Shown: piece after piece, positions 55,804 to 63,935 of the stretch
Layout: every line of letters starts with the position of its first letter
Numbering within the stretch: the first letter of the stretch is position 1
Virus record (IMG/VR): IMGVR_UViG_3300010151_000008
Coordinates: 28,747-92,746 of that record
Direction: 5' to 3' (one strand)
From: a virus
DNA: 64,000 nt
Program-made: the position numbers and the translations under genes
Notes under the pieces: generated by a model
The model's database searches: none
What the model was told of the DNA's origin: nothing
What the model saw: the letters and a program-made list of their open reading frames with translations, nothing else

Positions 55804-56586
55804 ATGACAGACTATAAAGTTATTAACACTGTAGCGGCCGCCGATATTAAAATCATATCGAATACTGCTATAGCAGATATTCGTTCAGTTACTGGAGATG
55901 TCAAGCAACCTAGCAGCGGCTTTGAGGGCGAGTACGATTTAGACAGTATTGATAAATTTACTAGTATCAACAATATGAGCTACGGATCGAGGACGAGCGG
56001 GTGGAAGGGGCCTTGGGTCGGAATCGGCAAGACTGCTCTCGATCCGACCTACTCATGGAAGTCTGCTTGCAGGTCGGTTGCCGAAATATCAGGCGAGGTC
56101 GGCGGTACCGCTTACGTTGAATGGAAAAACGACCTAGGCTACAACACCGCTTGGAATATACTGGTCGGCTTAGGCTACGTCGACGATGATAATTGCGGCG
56201 GCGTGGATCCACGCGATTGGTTAACGTGGACATGGGAGCTCATTGCCGGTGGGACCAAAGCATGGTGCGGTACGTGCGTAGGCCCCGTCCCACCGGCGGG
56301 AGCAACCGCCGGGTACGAGATGGTTGATAATTTTCAAAATTGGACCAATGGAGTCACCGCGAACTTCACAAACTATCGAACATGTAGGCTTGAGGTTAAC
56401 AGCGGCGTCGTGAGTTGGAAGTACAAGGATGGGGCGGGAAGTTGGACGACAATATATTCTTCTCCCAGAACTGTTGATATAGCGGGGAACAGTAATCTAG
56501 TTGCATGCGTCTTAGTAAAATCACCTCATGGATCGGGCGCAACCCCCGAGAATCTCAAGCTCTACGGAAATTTAGTTAATACATAA
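55804..56586 (+). CDS. virion adhesin-like protein with concanavalin-like pattern
   Basis: A 260-residue protein starting with a N..V...DIK.I pattern similar to the preceding gene. The body suggests a concanavalin/LamG-type sandwich: AYVEWKNDLGYNTAWNILVG, TWELIAGGTKAW(CGTC), then CRLEVNSGVVSWKYKDGAGS and WTTIYSSPRTVDIAG, a pattern of sugar-binding beta sandwiches. A CxxC pair (WCGTCVG) may form a disulfide. Together with its neighbours it is likely a surface glycan-binding head or tail fibre component. No enzyme motif. Confidence 0.66.
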   Translation: MTDYKVINTVAAADIKIISNTAIADIRSVTGDVKQPSSGFEGEYDLDSIDKFTSINNMSYGSRTSGWKGPWVGIGKTALDPTYSWKSACRSVAEISGEVGGTAYVEWKNDLGYNTAWNILVGLGYVDDDNCGGVDPRDWLTWTWELIAGGTKAWCGTCVGPVPPAGATAGYEMVDNFQNWTNGVTANFTNYRTCRLEVNSGVVSWKYKDGAGSWTTIYSSPRTVDIAGNSNLVACVLVKSPHGSGATPENLKLYGNLVNT

Positions 56587-56651
56587 ATAAGTAATTTACA
56601 CAACCTTCATGAAGATTTAATCTATCAGTGCTACTAATACTATAGTTCGCA

Positions 56652-56661
56652 ACTATTTAAT
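56652..56661 (+). promoter_or_regulatory. candidate late promoter element in the 134-base gap before 56721
   Basis: ACTATTTAAT, 59 bases before the next ATG, in the longest intergenic gap of the window. A short inverted repeat (ATAGTT-CGC-AACTAT) overlaps its left half. No other gene or terminator is seen in this gap. Inference from the recurring motif. Confidence 0.4.
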
Positions 56662-56720
56662 TTAAAGTGTGGTTTTGTGTCGATCGAAGTAAGTTGCCAC
56701 AGGGAGTGAAATATTAAATT

Positions 56721-57569
56721 ATGAGTGGTTGGGCGTTTATAGGGTGTGGTTCTGGAAGTGTGGCACCAGATTACTGTACAGAACCTCTTTCAGCTAGTGT
56801 CATAGTCGGTTGCTCTCCTCTCTCTATTTCTGCCTCCCAAGTTGACGTGACCAGCAGCATACGTATATCTGGATCTAAGCAGATAATGTTTGGCGCGCTT
56901 GGCAGCAGCCAATATATTCACGGGGATGAAGCTGGTAATACACTGACCATGCATGCTGACGGCGATTTACAATTCGACTGCGGCGGCGATCGTATTAGTT
57001 GGAGGAACTCTGGAGGAACATCCGTAGGAGAGATGAACACCCTCACCCCTGGCGCGTGGATATTCAATGATTCTACGTCGACCGAGGTCATGCGAATAAA
57101 CAGTAGCAGACACTCACTATTTGTAACAGGCCCGTCGATCTTGGGCAACGAAGTCCACTTGGGCGCCGGAAACCCGGGCAACGAAGTCACAACGAACGGC
57201 TTGCTACAAGTCTCCGGAGGGATGCAGTTTGGAATTAGCTCCTCTCTTGCTAGCGGCGGAGGTATCGACCTTGTTTATCAGCCGTTTGTTACGACGGCGA
57301 GTATAAATGTTACAAATGTGGGTCGCACCTATGTTGTTTTCAGCGGATCGTCGCCCTTAACGGCTACGTTGGGGCCCATTATGCCAGGACGCCTTGTTAA
57401 TATCAAGCGTCACTGGGCTATGGGCCATGGCGTAGAAATCGAGACCGCCGGCGGAAATCAAATAGATGGAGCAGCCAGCCTAACGCTAACAAGCGCCGGC
57501 GATTCTGTTACATTGCTTAACTTGACAGAGACAACCGCCAGCATAGCATCACATTGGCATATATTTTAG
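56721..57569 (+). CDS. fibre-like protein, distal domain shared with next gene
   Basis: A 282-residue protein with a weak hydrophobic N-terminus (WAFIGCGSGSVAPDYC), beta-helical-looking repeats (GALGSSQYIHGDEAGNTLTM; ADGDLQFDCGGDRISWRNSG) and a C-terminal domain with TATLGPIMPGRLVNIKRHW, GHGVEIETAGGNQIDGAA and LTSAGDSVTLLNL. The last domain resembles the C-terminal part of the next gene (LP...G..Y.FK...., I.....IDD..., L.S.GE...L). This looks like a phage fibre tip domain. The gene follows a 134-base gap that carries a promoter candidate. Confidence 0.7.
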   Translation: MSGWAFIGCGSGSVAPDYCTEPLSASVIVGCSPLSISASQVDVTSSIRISGSKQIMFGALGSSQYIHGDEAGNTLTMHADGDLQFDCGGDRISWRNSGGTSVGEMNTLTPGAWIFNDSTSTEVMRINSSRHSLFVTGPSILGNEVHLGAGNPGNEVTTNGLLQVSGGMQFGISSSLASGGGIDLVYQPFVTTASINVTNVGRTYVVFSGSSPLTATLGPIMPGRLVNIKRHWAMGHGVEIETAGGNQIDGAASLTLTSAGDSVTLLNLTETTASIASHWHIF

Positions 57570-57578
57570 GAGAAATTG

Positions 57579-58022
57579 ATGGCATATAAATTCATGAGAG
57601 GTAACATAGTCATTGGTGGAAATCTGGGAGTTGATACGAAGCACCCTCTAGCTAAATTAGACGTTAACGGATCTTTAAGTGTAGCTACGCGGTACCTAGG
57701 TGATGCCGGCGATCCGCCGGTCTTCACTCGCGACGCGGACACAGAGGACTTTCACTTCGACATGGAGCCTACGACGACGCCCGTCTCTGTACAACTCCCC
57801 ACTCTAGCTTCGAGTGTTGGGACCATATATAGTTTTAAGAAAGTCATTGCCGGCGGGAACACAGCCACCGTATATGCGCAGGCCGGCGAATGCATCGATG
57901 ATGACTGTACAGCGGCTCCCTCGAAAGCTAACGTTACTTTAAGCTCGAATGGAGAGGCTATTATTCTAATTAATGCTGGAGGCCGATGGCGATCGATCGC
58001 GCATATGACATCAAATCCATAG
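57579..58022 (+). CDS. short fibre protein, distal-domain type
   Basis: The ATG at 57579 has AGGAG 6 bases upstream that overlaps the preceding stop; a TTG three bases earlier is less likely. The 147-residue product begins AYKFMRGNIVIGGNLGVDTK, LAKLDVNGSLSV, then the tip-like domain PVSVQLPTLASSVGTIYSFK, GNTATVYAQAGECIDDDC and NVTLSSNGEAIILINAGGRW. The pattern of an N-terminal beta repeat plus tip domain is typical of short phage fibres. It ends 113 bases before the scaffold gene; I see no terminator in between. Confidence 0.7.
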   Translation: MAYKFMRGNIVIGGNLGVDTKHPLAKLDVNGSLSVATRYLGDAGDPPVFTRDADTEDFHFDMEPTTTPVSVQLPTLASSVGTIYSFKKVIAGGNTATVYAQAGECIDDDCTAAPSKANVTLSSNGEAIILINAGGRWRSIAHMTSNP

Positions 58023-58095
58023 AAAAACTCCCAGCAACGTAAGGACGCGAGAGCGACCAAAAAGTAATTCAAATCGTCTTTTCTTTGTCTTAATA

Positions 58096-58105
58096 ACTAA
58101 TTAAA
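58096..58105 (+). promoter_or_regulatory. candidate late promoter element upstream of the scaffold gene
   Basis: ACTAATTAAA in the 113-base gap, 30 bases before the scaffold ATG, with TAGGAG as ribosome site after it. It belongs to the recurrent intergenic set. Inference only. Confidence 0.42.
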
Positions 58106-58135
58106 AATGTAAAGATGTACTGTAGGAGTTAATTT

Positions 58136-59158
58136 ATGTCTTCATTATTGGAACAGGCCATTGTAGATGCGACCGCACTAAAAGAGGCCGCATTAAAAAA
58201 TGCCGAAAACGCAGTTTTAGAGAAGTATTCTCTAGAAGTAAAAACTGCCTTAGACACCCTCTTGGAGCAAGATGAAGCTCCTGCGGTGGATTCTTCTTTT
58301 TTGGATGAAGTGCCACTCGCCCATGAGGATGTGGACATAGAAGGGCTCGAAGATGATGAAACCATTGAAATTGACTTTGATGACCTCCGAGCGCGCCTGC
58401 ACGCCGAAGAAGAGGCTGGCGTTGAGCCAGAGGCCGACGAGCTTATGAGTTCGGAAGAAACGGCCGAAGAGATCTTTGGGGCCGGCGAAGAAGACCTAGG
58501 CGCAGAGGCTCCCGAAGATGACCTAGATATGGATATGGGAGGCCTAGCTGAAGAAATAGAAATTTCTGATGAGCTAGTAGATGCCCTCGCAGAAGAATTA
58601 ACGGTTGATGTGGCTGCCCGCCTTGGAGGCTGGGCCCCCGTTGCTAGCGGTGAAACGTCAGAACATGTTGCGGAGATGGAAGCAGAAGAAGAAGCTGCAG
58701 CCGCCCAATCACAAGAAGTTACTGACGAGCAAGAAAAATATAGATCCGCAGAACTTTATGAAGCACTAAAAGAACATAAAAATGAAATTAAAGATTTACG
58801 GTCTTTGCTCGGTGAAGCAAAGACTCAATTGAATATTTTGATTTTGGAGAACGCCAAACTCCTTTATCAGAATAAGGCTTTGAATAGCACCTCCTTGAAT
58901 GAGCGACAACGCGAAAGAATTGTCGAGGCTGTTCGAAATGCCAGTTCGGTAGAAGAAGCAAAGGTCTTGTTTGAGACTCTTCAAAGCGCAGTGGGTGAAC
59001 GTAAAGTTCGCCGCTCAGAATCACTTCGCGAAGTAGTAAGCAAGCCTACCGCCTCAATGTTATTATCATCGAATGATTACAAGAGCGGACCGTCTTCTAC
59101 AGCAGTCGATCCTACCATGGATCGAATGTTACGTTTGGCAGGTTTGAAACAACAATAA
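58136..59158 (+). CDS. 22: prohead scaffold/core protein, gp22-like
   Basis: A 340-residue, strongly acidic protein immediately before the capsid gene. Residues 40-200 are Glu/Asp-rich (LEDDETIEIDFDDLRARLHA; FGAGEEDLGAEAPEDDLDMD), as in T4 gp22. Then a coiled coil (EALKEHKNEIKDLRSLLGEA) and LNERQRERIVEAVRNASSVE, a region I associate with gp22 of marine T4-like phages. The end is basic. The scaffold would fill the prohead and be degraded by gp21; several LxE motifs are present. It is followed by 20 bases with a strong ribosome site for gp23. Confidence 0.82.
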   Translation: MSSLLEQAIVDATALKEAALKNAENAVLEKYSLEVKTALDTLLEQDEAPAVDSSFLDEVPLAHEDVDIEGLEDDETIEIDFDDLRARLHAEEEAGVEPEADELMSSEETAEEIFGAGEEDLGAEAPEDDLDMDMGGLAEEIEISDELVDALAEELTVDVAARLGGWAPVASGETSEHVAEMEAEEEAAAAQSQEVTDEQEKYRSAELYEALKEHKNEIKDLRSLLGEAKTQLNILILENAKLLYQNKALNSTSLNERQRERIVEAVRNASSVEEAKVLFETLQSAVGERKVRRSESLREVVSKPTASMLLSSNDYKSGPSSTAVDPTMDRMLRLAGLKQQ

Positions 59159-59159
59159 T

Positions 59160-59167
59160 AAAGGAGG
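59160..59167 (+). promoter_or_regulatory. near-perfect ribosome-binding site of the capsid gene
   Basis: AAAGGAGG, 11 bases before the ATG at 59179. It is the best Shine-Dalgarno sequence I found in the window and fits the need for the most abundant virion protein. It indicates that the host uses a canonical anti-Shine-Dalgarno sequence. Confidence 0.75.
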
Positions 59168-59178
59168 ATTTTTAAAAA

Positions 59179-60993
59179 ATGTCTATTGTTCAGAAACTAA
59201 CTGAAGGCATCATTAATCGAGATCTCTCAAAAGAGGGCGCGGCTCTTATCTCTAAGTGGGAAAAGACCGGACTTCTAGAGGGCCTTGAAAGTGATCACCT
59301 TCGAAATGGAATGGCCTCTTTGCTTGAAAACCAGGCAAAAGAACTACTCCGTGAGTCATCCGCCATGTCGGCTGGTGACGTTGAGGGCTTTGCAGCTGTT
59401 GCATTCCCCCTCGTTCGCCGTGTATTCGGCAATCTAATCGCTAACGATCTCGTTAGCGTTCAGCCCATGAGCTTGCCTTCTGGTCTGATTTTCTTCCTAG
59501 ACTTCACGGTCTCGGATGAAATTGGTGCAGATAATATCGCGACAACTCGTTTGGGTTACCCCCCAAACACATCGTTCTATGGTGGAGGCGTTGTTGGTGC
59601 TGGTATCACTCAGGGTGTTAACCTCGATGGGGTTAACGCTGAGCGTGGTCCGTATGCACTTAACAACGGCTACTCGTCACCGACTGGTTCTAACACCGCC
59701 GCAGTCACAGCGTGGCCTGTTCTAGTTTCCGGCACCGCCGGCGACCACGATCAGCTACTTGCGGCTGACGGTGTTCAGACCTTGGGTACTTTGACTGGCT
59801 TTGATATGGATCTTATTTCTGGCACAACGACTGTTGCTGTCTTTGATATGCAAATTCAGAGCACGGTCGCGTCTCCCGGTGCTGACGGTGTTATCGGTGG
59901 TACGACCATTGCTGACTTCGGATTTAATTTCGATGATCTGACCGCGATTCAGGTGAATACCGCCGCCGGCTTCGGCGTGTGGAACTCCGGAACGTTGGCT
60001 CGGCGCCTGTGGCGCTTTAGTTCGGCGTCTTTGGCTGGGCCCATTAATGATCGCGCTGCGACCAACTTCTTGATGGTCGTGTGTTCATACGATGGTGCTT
60101 TCTCGGCTAACGACATTGTCGCTAGTGTTCAGGCAGAAGCGGCAACGTGGACGTGGCCGATGGTTGATAACTTCAACAACTCTGCAACGTCTCTCGGAGC
60201 CATTGCTGGCCACCCCGAGTGGGGACTGGAAGGTAATGAGAACATCCCGGAGATTGATATTCAGATTGATTCCGTGGCTGTTACTGCGGTCACCAAGAAG
60301 CTCAAGGCCAAATGGACTCCAGAGTTGGGACAGGATCTTAATGCCTATCACAACTTGGATGCCGAGGTCGAGCTTACTCAGATCCTATCAGAACAGATTG
60401 CTCTAGAGATTGACCGTGAAATTCTTAACGACCTCGTTAAGGGTTCTACGGCTGGTTTGCGATATTGGTCGCGTGCCCCAGGTACGTTCCTCAATCGTGA
60501 GCTTGGTACTCCTCTTAACATTGCCGCTGCTTTCACCGGTAATGTGAGCGAGTGGTATGAAACTCTGGTTGAGACTGTTAACGACGTTTCAGCTCAGATC
60601 CACCGGAAGACTCTCCGTGGTGGTGCCAACTTTATTGTCTGCGGACCTGAAGTTGCCAACATCCTAGAGTTCACCGCTGGCTTCCGAGCCAATGTCGCTG
60701 TTGATAGTGATCGAGGGACTGCCGGCGCTGTTAAGGTCGGTAACCTCTCTAAGAAGTGGGATATCTATGTTGATCCGTACTTCCTCCGAAACGTAGTTTT
60801 GGTTGGACGTCGGGGAGGTAGTTTCCTAGAGTCAGGATATGTGTACGCTCCGTACGTGCCGCTCCAGACGACTCCCACCATCTTTGGTGTCGAAGATTTC
60901 GTGCCCCGCAAGGGTGTCATGACTCGGTACGCCAAGCAGATGGTGCGTCCCGATATGTATGGGCTGGTTGTTATTGCTGATATGGAAGGCTAA
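59179..60993 (+). CDS. 23: major capsid protein, gp23
   Basis: A 604-residue HK97-fold capsid protein, larger than T4 gp23 (521 aa). Blocks matching gp23: FPLVRRVFGNLIANDLVSVQ (about 76-95), VTKKLKAKWTPELGQDLNAY, LSEQIALEIDREILNDLVKG, GGANFIVCGPEVANILEFTA and YAPYVPLQTTPTIFGVEDFV with a RYAKQMVRPDMYGLV end. A candidate gp21 cleavage site is LRE-S at residues 57-60, close to the T4 position (Glu65). Extra sequence, about 100-200 residues after position 120, is Thr/Ala/Gly-rich and probably an insertion domain on the capsid surface. A strong terminator follows. Confidence 0.95.
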   Translation: MSIVQKLTEGIINRDLSKEGAALISKWEKTGLLEGLESDHLRNGMASLLENQAKELLRESSAMSAGDVEGFAAVAFPLVRRVFGNLIANDLVSVQPMSLPSGLIFFLDFTVSDEIGADNIATTRLGYPPNTSFYGGGVVGAGITQGVNLDGVNAERGPYALNNGYSSPTGSNTAAVTAWPVLVSGTAGDHDQLLAADGVQTLGTLTGFDMDLISGTTTVAVFDMQIQSTVASPGADGVIGGTTIADFGFNFDDLTAIQVNTAAGFGVWNSGTLARRLWRFSSASLAGPINDRAATNFLMVVCSYDGAFSANDIVASVQAEAATWTWPMVDNFNNSATSLGAIAGHPEWGLEGNENIPEIDIQIDSVAVTAVTKKLKAKWTPELGQDLNAYHNLDAEVELTQILSEQIALEIDREILNDLVKGSTAGLRYWSRAPGTFLNRELGTPLNIAAAFTGNVSEWYETLVETVNDVSAQIHRKTLRGGANFIVCGPEVANILEFTAGFRANVAVDSDRGTAGAVKVGNLSKKWDIYVDPYFLRNVVLVGRRGGSFLESGYVYAPYVPLQTTPTIFGVEDFVPRKGVMTRYAKQMVRPDMYGLVVIADMEG

Positions 60994-61023
60994 TAGCTAG
61001 ATCCTTATTTGGATAAATAAGTG

Positions 61024-61060
61024 AAAGCCCCGGCTCATTAGAGCCGGGGCTTTCTATTTA
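61024..61060 (+). terminator. strong Rho-independent terminator after the capsid gene
   Basis: A perfect 13-bp stem, AAAGCCCCGGCTC (61024-61036) with GAGCCGGGGCTTT (61041-61053), ATTA loop, and a TTTCTATTTA tail. It lies 31 bases after the gp23 stop and ends the transcription block before the neck genes. This is the strongest terminator-like hairpin I found in the window. Confidence 0.9.
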
Positions 61061-61070
61061 TGATAGAACC

Positions 61071-61080
61071 ACTATTTACC
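61071..61080 (+). promoter_or_regulatory. candidate late promoter element upstream of gp13
   Basis: ACTATTTACC, 13 bases before the gp13 ATG and 17 bases after the terminator stem, with TTGAGG as ribosome site. The terminator-promoter order shows a new transcription unit here. The last bases deviate from the consensus. Inference. Confidence 0.4.
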
Positions 61081-61093
61081 TTGAGGATATTAT

Positions 61094-62359
61094 ATGGCGC
61101 TTCCAGTTTTAAGACCAAAGTCTACAACCAATAAAAACGTTTTGCCAGCGACGGGCTCTGAGTCTAATGTGGCTGCGACGTTGCCATTTGGGATATACGC
61201 CGCTGTTCCTCAGTTCCTATCTGGCGCGGCAGATCAGGTTGCCTATACATATAAAAAATTGGGCGGCGATGTTCTAGATATTGAATTGACACAGGGTAAT
61301 ATTTATGCAGCCTATGAAGAGGCGGTCCTAGAATACTCTTATATAGTTAACGTACACCAATCAAAGAATGCTCTGTCGAGCTTTTTGGGGCATACAACCG
61401 CCTCCTTTGACCAAGACGGCCAGATAGTAGCCGGCGATGGCCTGGCGGGCACGGAGATAGAACTTAAATATCCTAAATTTGATTATGGTTACATGAGGCG
61501 CCTCAGCGACCGTGCAATTACTGAAACGGCACTAGGGGGAACAGATAATATTTATTCCGGGTCGTTCCCGACTCATGCTGGTCAGCAAGATTATAATGTA
61601 CAAAGTATAATATCGGCATCCGCGGCCAACGACGCCTCGGTACCATATTTTGGAAGAGTTGGAAATAGAAAAATTATAATTCGGAGAGTCTATTATAAAA
61701 CCCCGAATGCGATGTGGCGTTTCTATGGCTATTACGGAGGATTTTCTGTAGTGGGGAACCTACGAACCTACGGGCAGTATGCTGATGATTCCACATTTGA
61801 TATTGTGCCCGTTTGGCAAAACAAACTTCAGGCCATGGCGTACGAAGATGCTCTTAATACTCGGGTTTCGCACTGGTCTTACGAAATCAAAAATAATAAT
61901 CTAAGAATATTTCCTCAACCAAATTCCACGTTCCCTGGCAGCCTTTGGTTTAATTTTACCATCCCTCGCGATCCATGGGAGGAATCAGAACCAGACCGCA
62001 CAACTGGCATAGAGGGTATCAACAATATGAATACGCTCCCATTCCAAAATATTGCGTACACTAGCATTAATTCAATTGGCAAGCAGTGGATTAGGCGGTT
62101 TTCTTTAGCTCTGGCAAAAGAAATGTTGGGCCAGGTCCGAGGTAAGTTTAATGTAGTGCCTATTCCGGGTGACAATGTGACCCTAAACCACGCAGATCTC
62201 CTGGGTCAAGCAAAAGCAGAGCAAGACGCTCTAAGGGAAGAACTCAGAACAACTTTTGATGAGCTTACATATGCCAAACTTGCAGAGGTGGACGCCGTAA
62301 TGGGAGATAATACTGAAAAAATGTTGGGCGATATTCCGACCGGCATATTTGTAGGGTAG
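61094..62359 (+). CDS. 13: neck protein gp13-like
   Basis: A 421-residue protein, longer than T4 gp13 (309 aa). The N-terminal match is GGDVLDIELTQGNIYAAYEE with AVLEYS, as in the IINVELTPDQIYDCI region of T4 gp13. The C-terminal match is better: WIRRFSLALAKEMLGQVRGK, PGDNVTLNHADLLGQAKAEQ, DALREEL and the ending GIFVG. gp13 and gp14 form the neck that seals the filled head and accepts the tail. It starts a new unit after the capsid terminator, and gp14-like and gp15-like genes follow in the expected order. Confidence 0.85.
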   Translation: MALPVLRPKSTTNKNVLPATGSESNVAATLPFGIYAAVPQFLSGAADQVAYTYKKLGGDVLDIELTQGNIYAAYEEAVLEYSYIVNVHQSKNALSSFLGHTTASFDQDGQIVAGDGLAGTEIELKYPKFDYGYMRRLSDRAITETALGGTDNIYSGSFPTHAGQQDYNVQSIISASAANDASVPYFGRVGNRKIIIRRVYYKTPNAMWRFYGYYGGFSVVGNLRTYGQYADDSTFDIVPVWQNKLQAMAYEDALNTRVSHWSYEIKNNNLRIFPQPNSTFPGSLWFNFTIPRDPWEESEPDRTTGIEGINNMNTLPFQNIAYTSINSIGKQWIRRFSLALAKEMLGQVRGKFNVVPIPGDNVTLNHADLLGQAKAEQDALREELRTTFDELTYAKLAEVDAVMGDNTEKMLGDIPTGIFVG

Positions 62360-62363
62360 ATAG

Positions 62364-62900
62364 ATGGGAAACCCAGATGACAAATGGACACAACCTGACG
62401 CTCCCCCTCCTCCCATGTTTTTTGGGAAAAAAGAGAGAGATCTGGTTAAGCAAGTCAACGATGAATTGGCCGAACGAGTTATTGGTCAAACGGTCCTCTA
62501 TTATCCCATAGATTTAGACACTACAAATTTTCATCCGTTGTACGGAGAGTCACTCCACAAGACATTCCTGCCACCTGTTCGTGTATACGCGTATGTGGTG
62601 GTTGAGAACGAGCAGAAGAACGATAAATATAGTTATGACTACCAAACAAAACTAACAATTAATTTTCATCGTAAGCGACTTACAGCAGATCAAAACTTGT
62701 ATGTACGAGTGGGAGATTTTGTTCAGTATGGTGACGAATTGTATGAAATAGTTCGCACATACAACGATACGAGATACTATTTTGGCCAAGTGGATCATAA
62801 ATTCCAGATCAGTGCTGAGTGTGTGCGCGCACGGAGAGGAACGTTCAGGGGCATTAACGATGGCGCCAACCAAAATGGTGCACCATCGGGACAGGTATAG
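62364..62900 (+). CDS. 14: neck protein gp14-like
   Basis: A 178-residue protein, shorter than T4 gp14 (256 aa). Shared pattern: VLYYPIDLDTTNFHPLYGES, FLPPVRVYAYVVVENEQ, YQTKLTINFHRKRL, RVGDFVQYGDELYEIVRTYN, YYFGQVDHKFQISAECV; the T4 counterpart reads YYVPREYV..., VTLSINPN, EGDLIYFPMDNSLFEI and PFYQLGQN. The C-terminal extension of T4 gp14 is absent. It would assemble with gp13 at the portal. The assignment rests on pattern plus position between gp13 and gp15. Confidence 0.75.
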   Translation: MGNPDDKWTQPDAPPPPMFFGKKERDLVKQVNDELAERVIGQTVLYYPIDLDTTNFHPLYGESLHKTFLPPVRVYAYVVVENEQKNDKYSYDYQTKLTINFHRKRLTADQNLYVRVGDFVQYGDELYEIVRTYNDTRYYFGQVDHKFQISAECVRARRGTFRGINDGANQNGAPSGQV

Positions 62901-62909
62901 GAGATTCAA

Positions 62910-63854
62910 GTGCCAGTTAAAAAAACACAAGACGAATTGCAAAACCAGACGGCCAATAGATTTAATTATGTGGGGTCTAAAAACGTACAGGAGAAATTAC
63001 ATGAAATTGTTTTTATGCCCTCCACCCTAGAGACGATTGATTTTGCTTTATATAATTTTGTTAATGATACAATGAATCTTTCTACCACCACTAACGAAGG
63101 ATTTAATAAGGTGCCGGTTATATGGGCTAGCGCTGAAAGATCTTTCCAAATTAAAAATCGAAAAAACATCCGCGATAGAGAAGAATCGCTGATTCTCCCA
63201 CTGATTACGGTGGAACGAAAGACTGTGGTAAAAGATCCACAAAAACGCGGCGTTCCATATGCTAACTTATATCCAGTGAACGATGAAAAAGGTGGAACGA
63301 TTACTATTTCTCGCCGCATAAATCAAAAAAAGACGGCCGAATTCCAAAACAACTTTGCGCGTAGGCGTTATGGCGTAGGCGGAGCTGTCAGATCGGGATT
63401 AGAGAGCACCAATAAAAGAAATATGTCTACGCAGAGAGTAGTATATGAAACAATTACCATTCCTCTCCCTACTTGGATTAATGTAACCTATGAAATTAGC
63501 CTAAGAACTGAATATCAACAGCAACTTAATGATCTTCTCCAGCCGTGGGTGACTGTTTCGGGGAATAGCACGACTCCTCCCAGGATTGAACATGATAATC
63601 ACAAATTTGAAGTGTTTTTGGAAGGAGACTACTCCAACGCGAGCAACGCTGGTAACATGGAGATGGCGCAAAGAAATTACGAGACAGTTATATCCGCTAG
63701 AGTATTAGGATATTTAATTGGCGAAGGGGACAACCAAGAGAGGCCGAAGCTTGTTCGAAGAGAAAACGCCGTTGAATTTAAATTCGCGCGCGAACATGTT
63801 ATTTTAGGTGATATTCCCGAAAATATTGATAGTAGAGGATTTTATAGAGAATAA
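62910..63854 (+). CDS. 15: tail completion / sheath terminator protein, gp15-like
   Basis: A GTG start gives 314 residues. Similarity to T4 gp15 is seen in KVPVIWASAERSFQIKNRKN (T4: VPITYASKEHFMMKLNKW), LPTWINVTYEISLRTEYQQQ and LNDLLQPWVTVSGNS (T4: IKMIYELSIFTRYEDDMFQI and VEQILPYFQPHFN), and the following FEVFLEGDYSN part. In T4, gp15 forms the ring that ends the sheath and tube and binds the neck. It precedes the sheath gene, as expected. A TTTNYVGSKN-like N-terminus is not informative. Confidence 0.78.
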   Translation: MPVKKTQDELQNQTANRFNYVGSKNVQEKLHEIVFMPSTLETIDFALYNFVNDTMNLSTTTNEGFNKVPVIWASAERSFQIKNRKNIRDREESLILPLITVERKTVVKDPQKRGVPYANLYPVNDEKGGTITISRRINQKKTAEFQNNFARRRYGVGGAVRSGLESTNKRNMSTQRVVYETITIPLPTWINVTYEISLRTEYQQQLNDLLQPWVTVSGNSTTPPRIEHDNHKFEVFLEGDYSNASNAGNMEMAQRNYETVISARVLGYLIGEGDNQERPKLVRRENAVEFKFAREHVILGDIPENIDSRGFYRE

Positions 63855-63874
63855 TACTGTTAGGTCGCTCTCGT

Positions 63875-63884
63875 ACTATTTAAT
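63875..63884 (+). promoter_or_regulatory. candidate late promoter element upstream of gp18
   Basis: ACTATTTAAT in the 81-base gap, 51 bases before the sheath ATG at 63936. It is the eighth member of the recurrent intergenic set. Inference only. Confidence 0.42.
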
Positions 63885-63920
63885 AATGAATAACATTAGG
63901 TTGTTGATCGAGATTTAAAG

Positions 63921-63932
63921 AGGAGATCTCCT
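63921..63932 (+). promoter_or_regulatory. palindromic ribosome-binding site of the sheath gene
   Basis: AGGAGATCTCCT is a perfect 12-base palindrome whose left part AGGAG is the likely ribosome site, 10 bases before the ATG. The message could pair with itself (4-bp hairpin) or between molecules. Whether this affects translation is unknown. Confidence 0.5.
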
Positions 63933-63935
63933 AGT

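Noticed and set aside
58023-58135. Terminator or small RNA in the 113-base gap before the scaffold gene
   Set aside because: I found no stable stem or T-run. Only the promoter-like element is noted.
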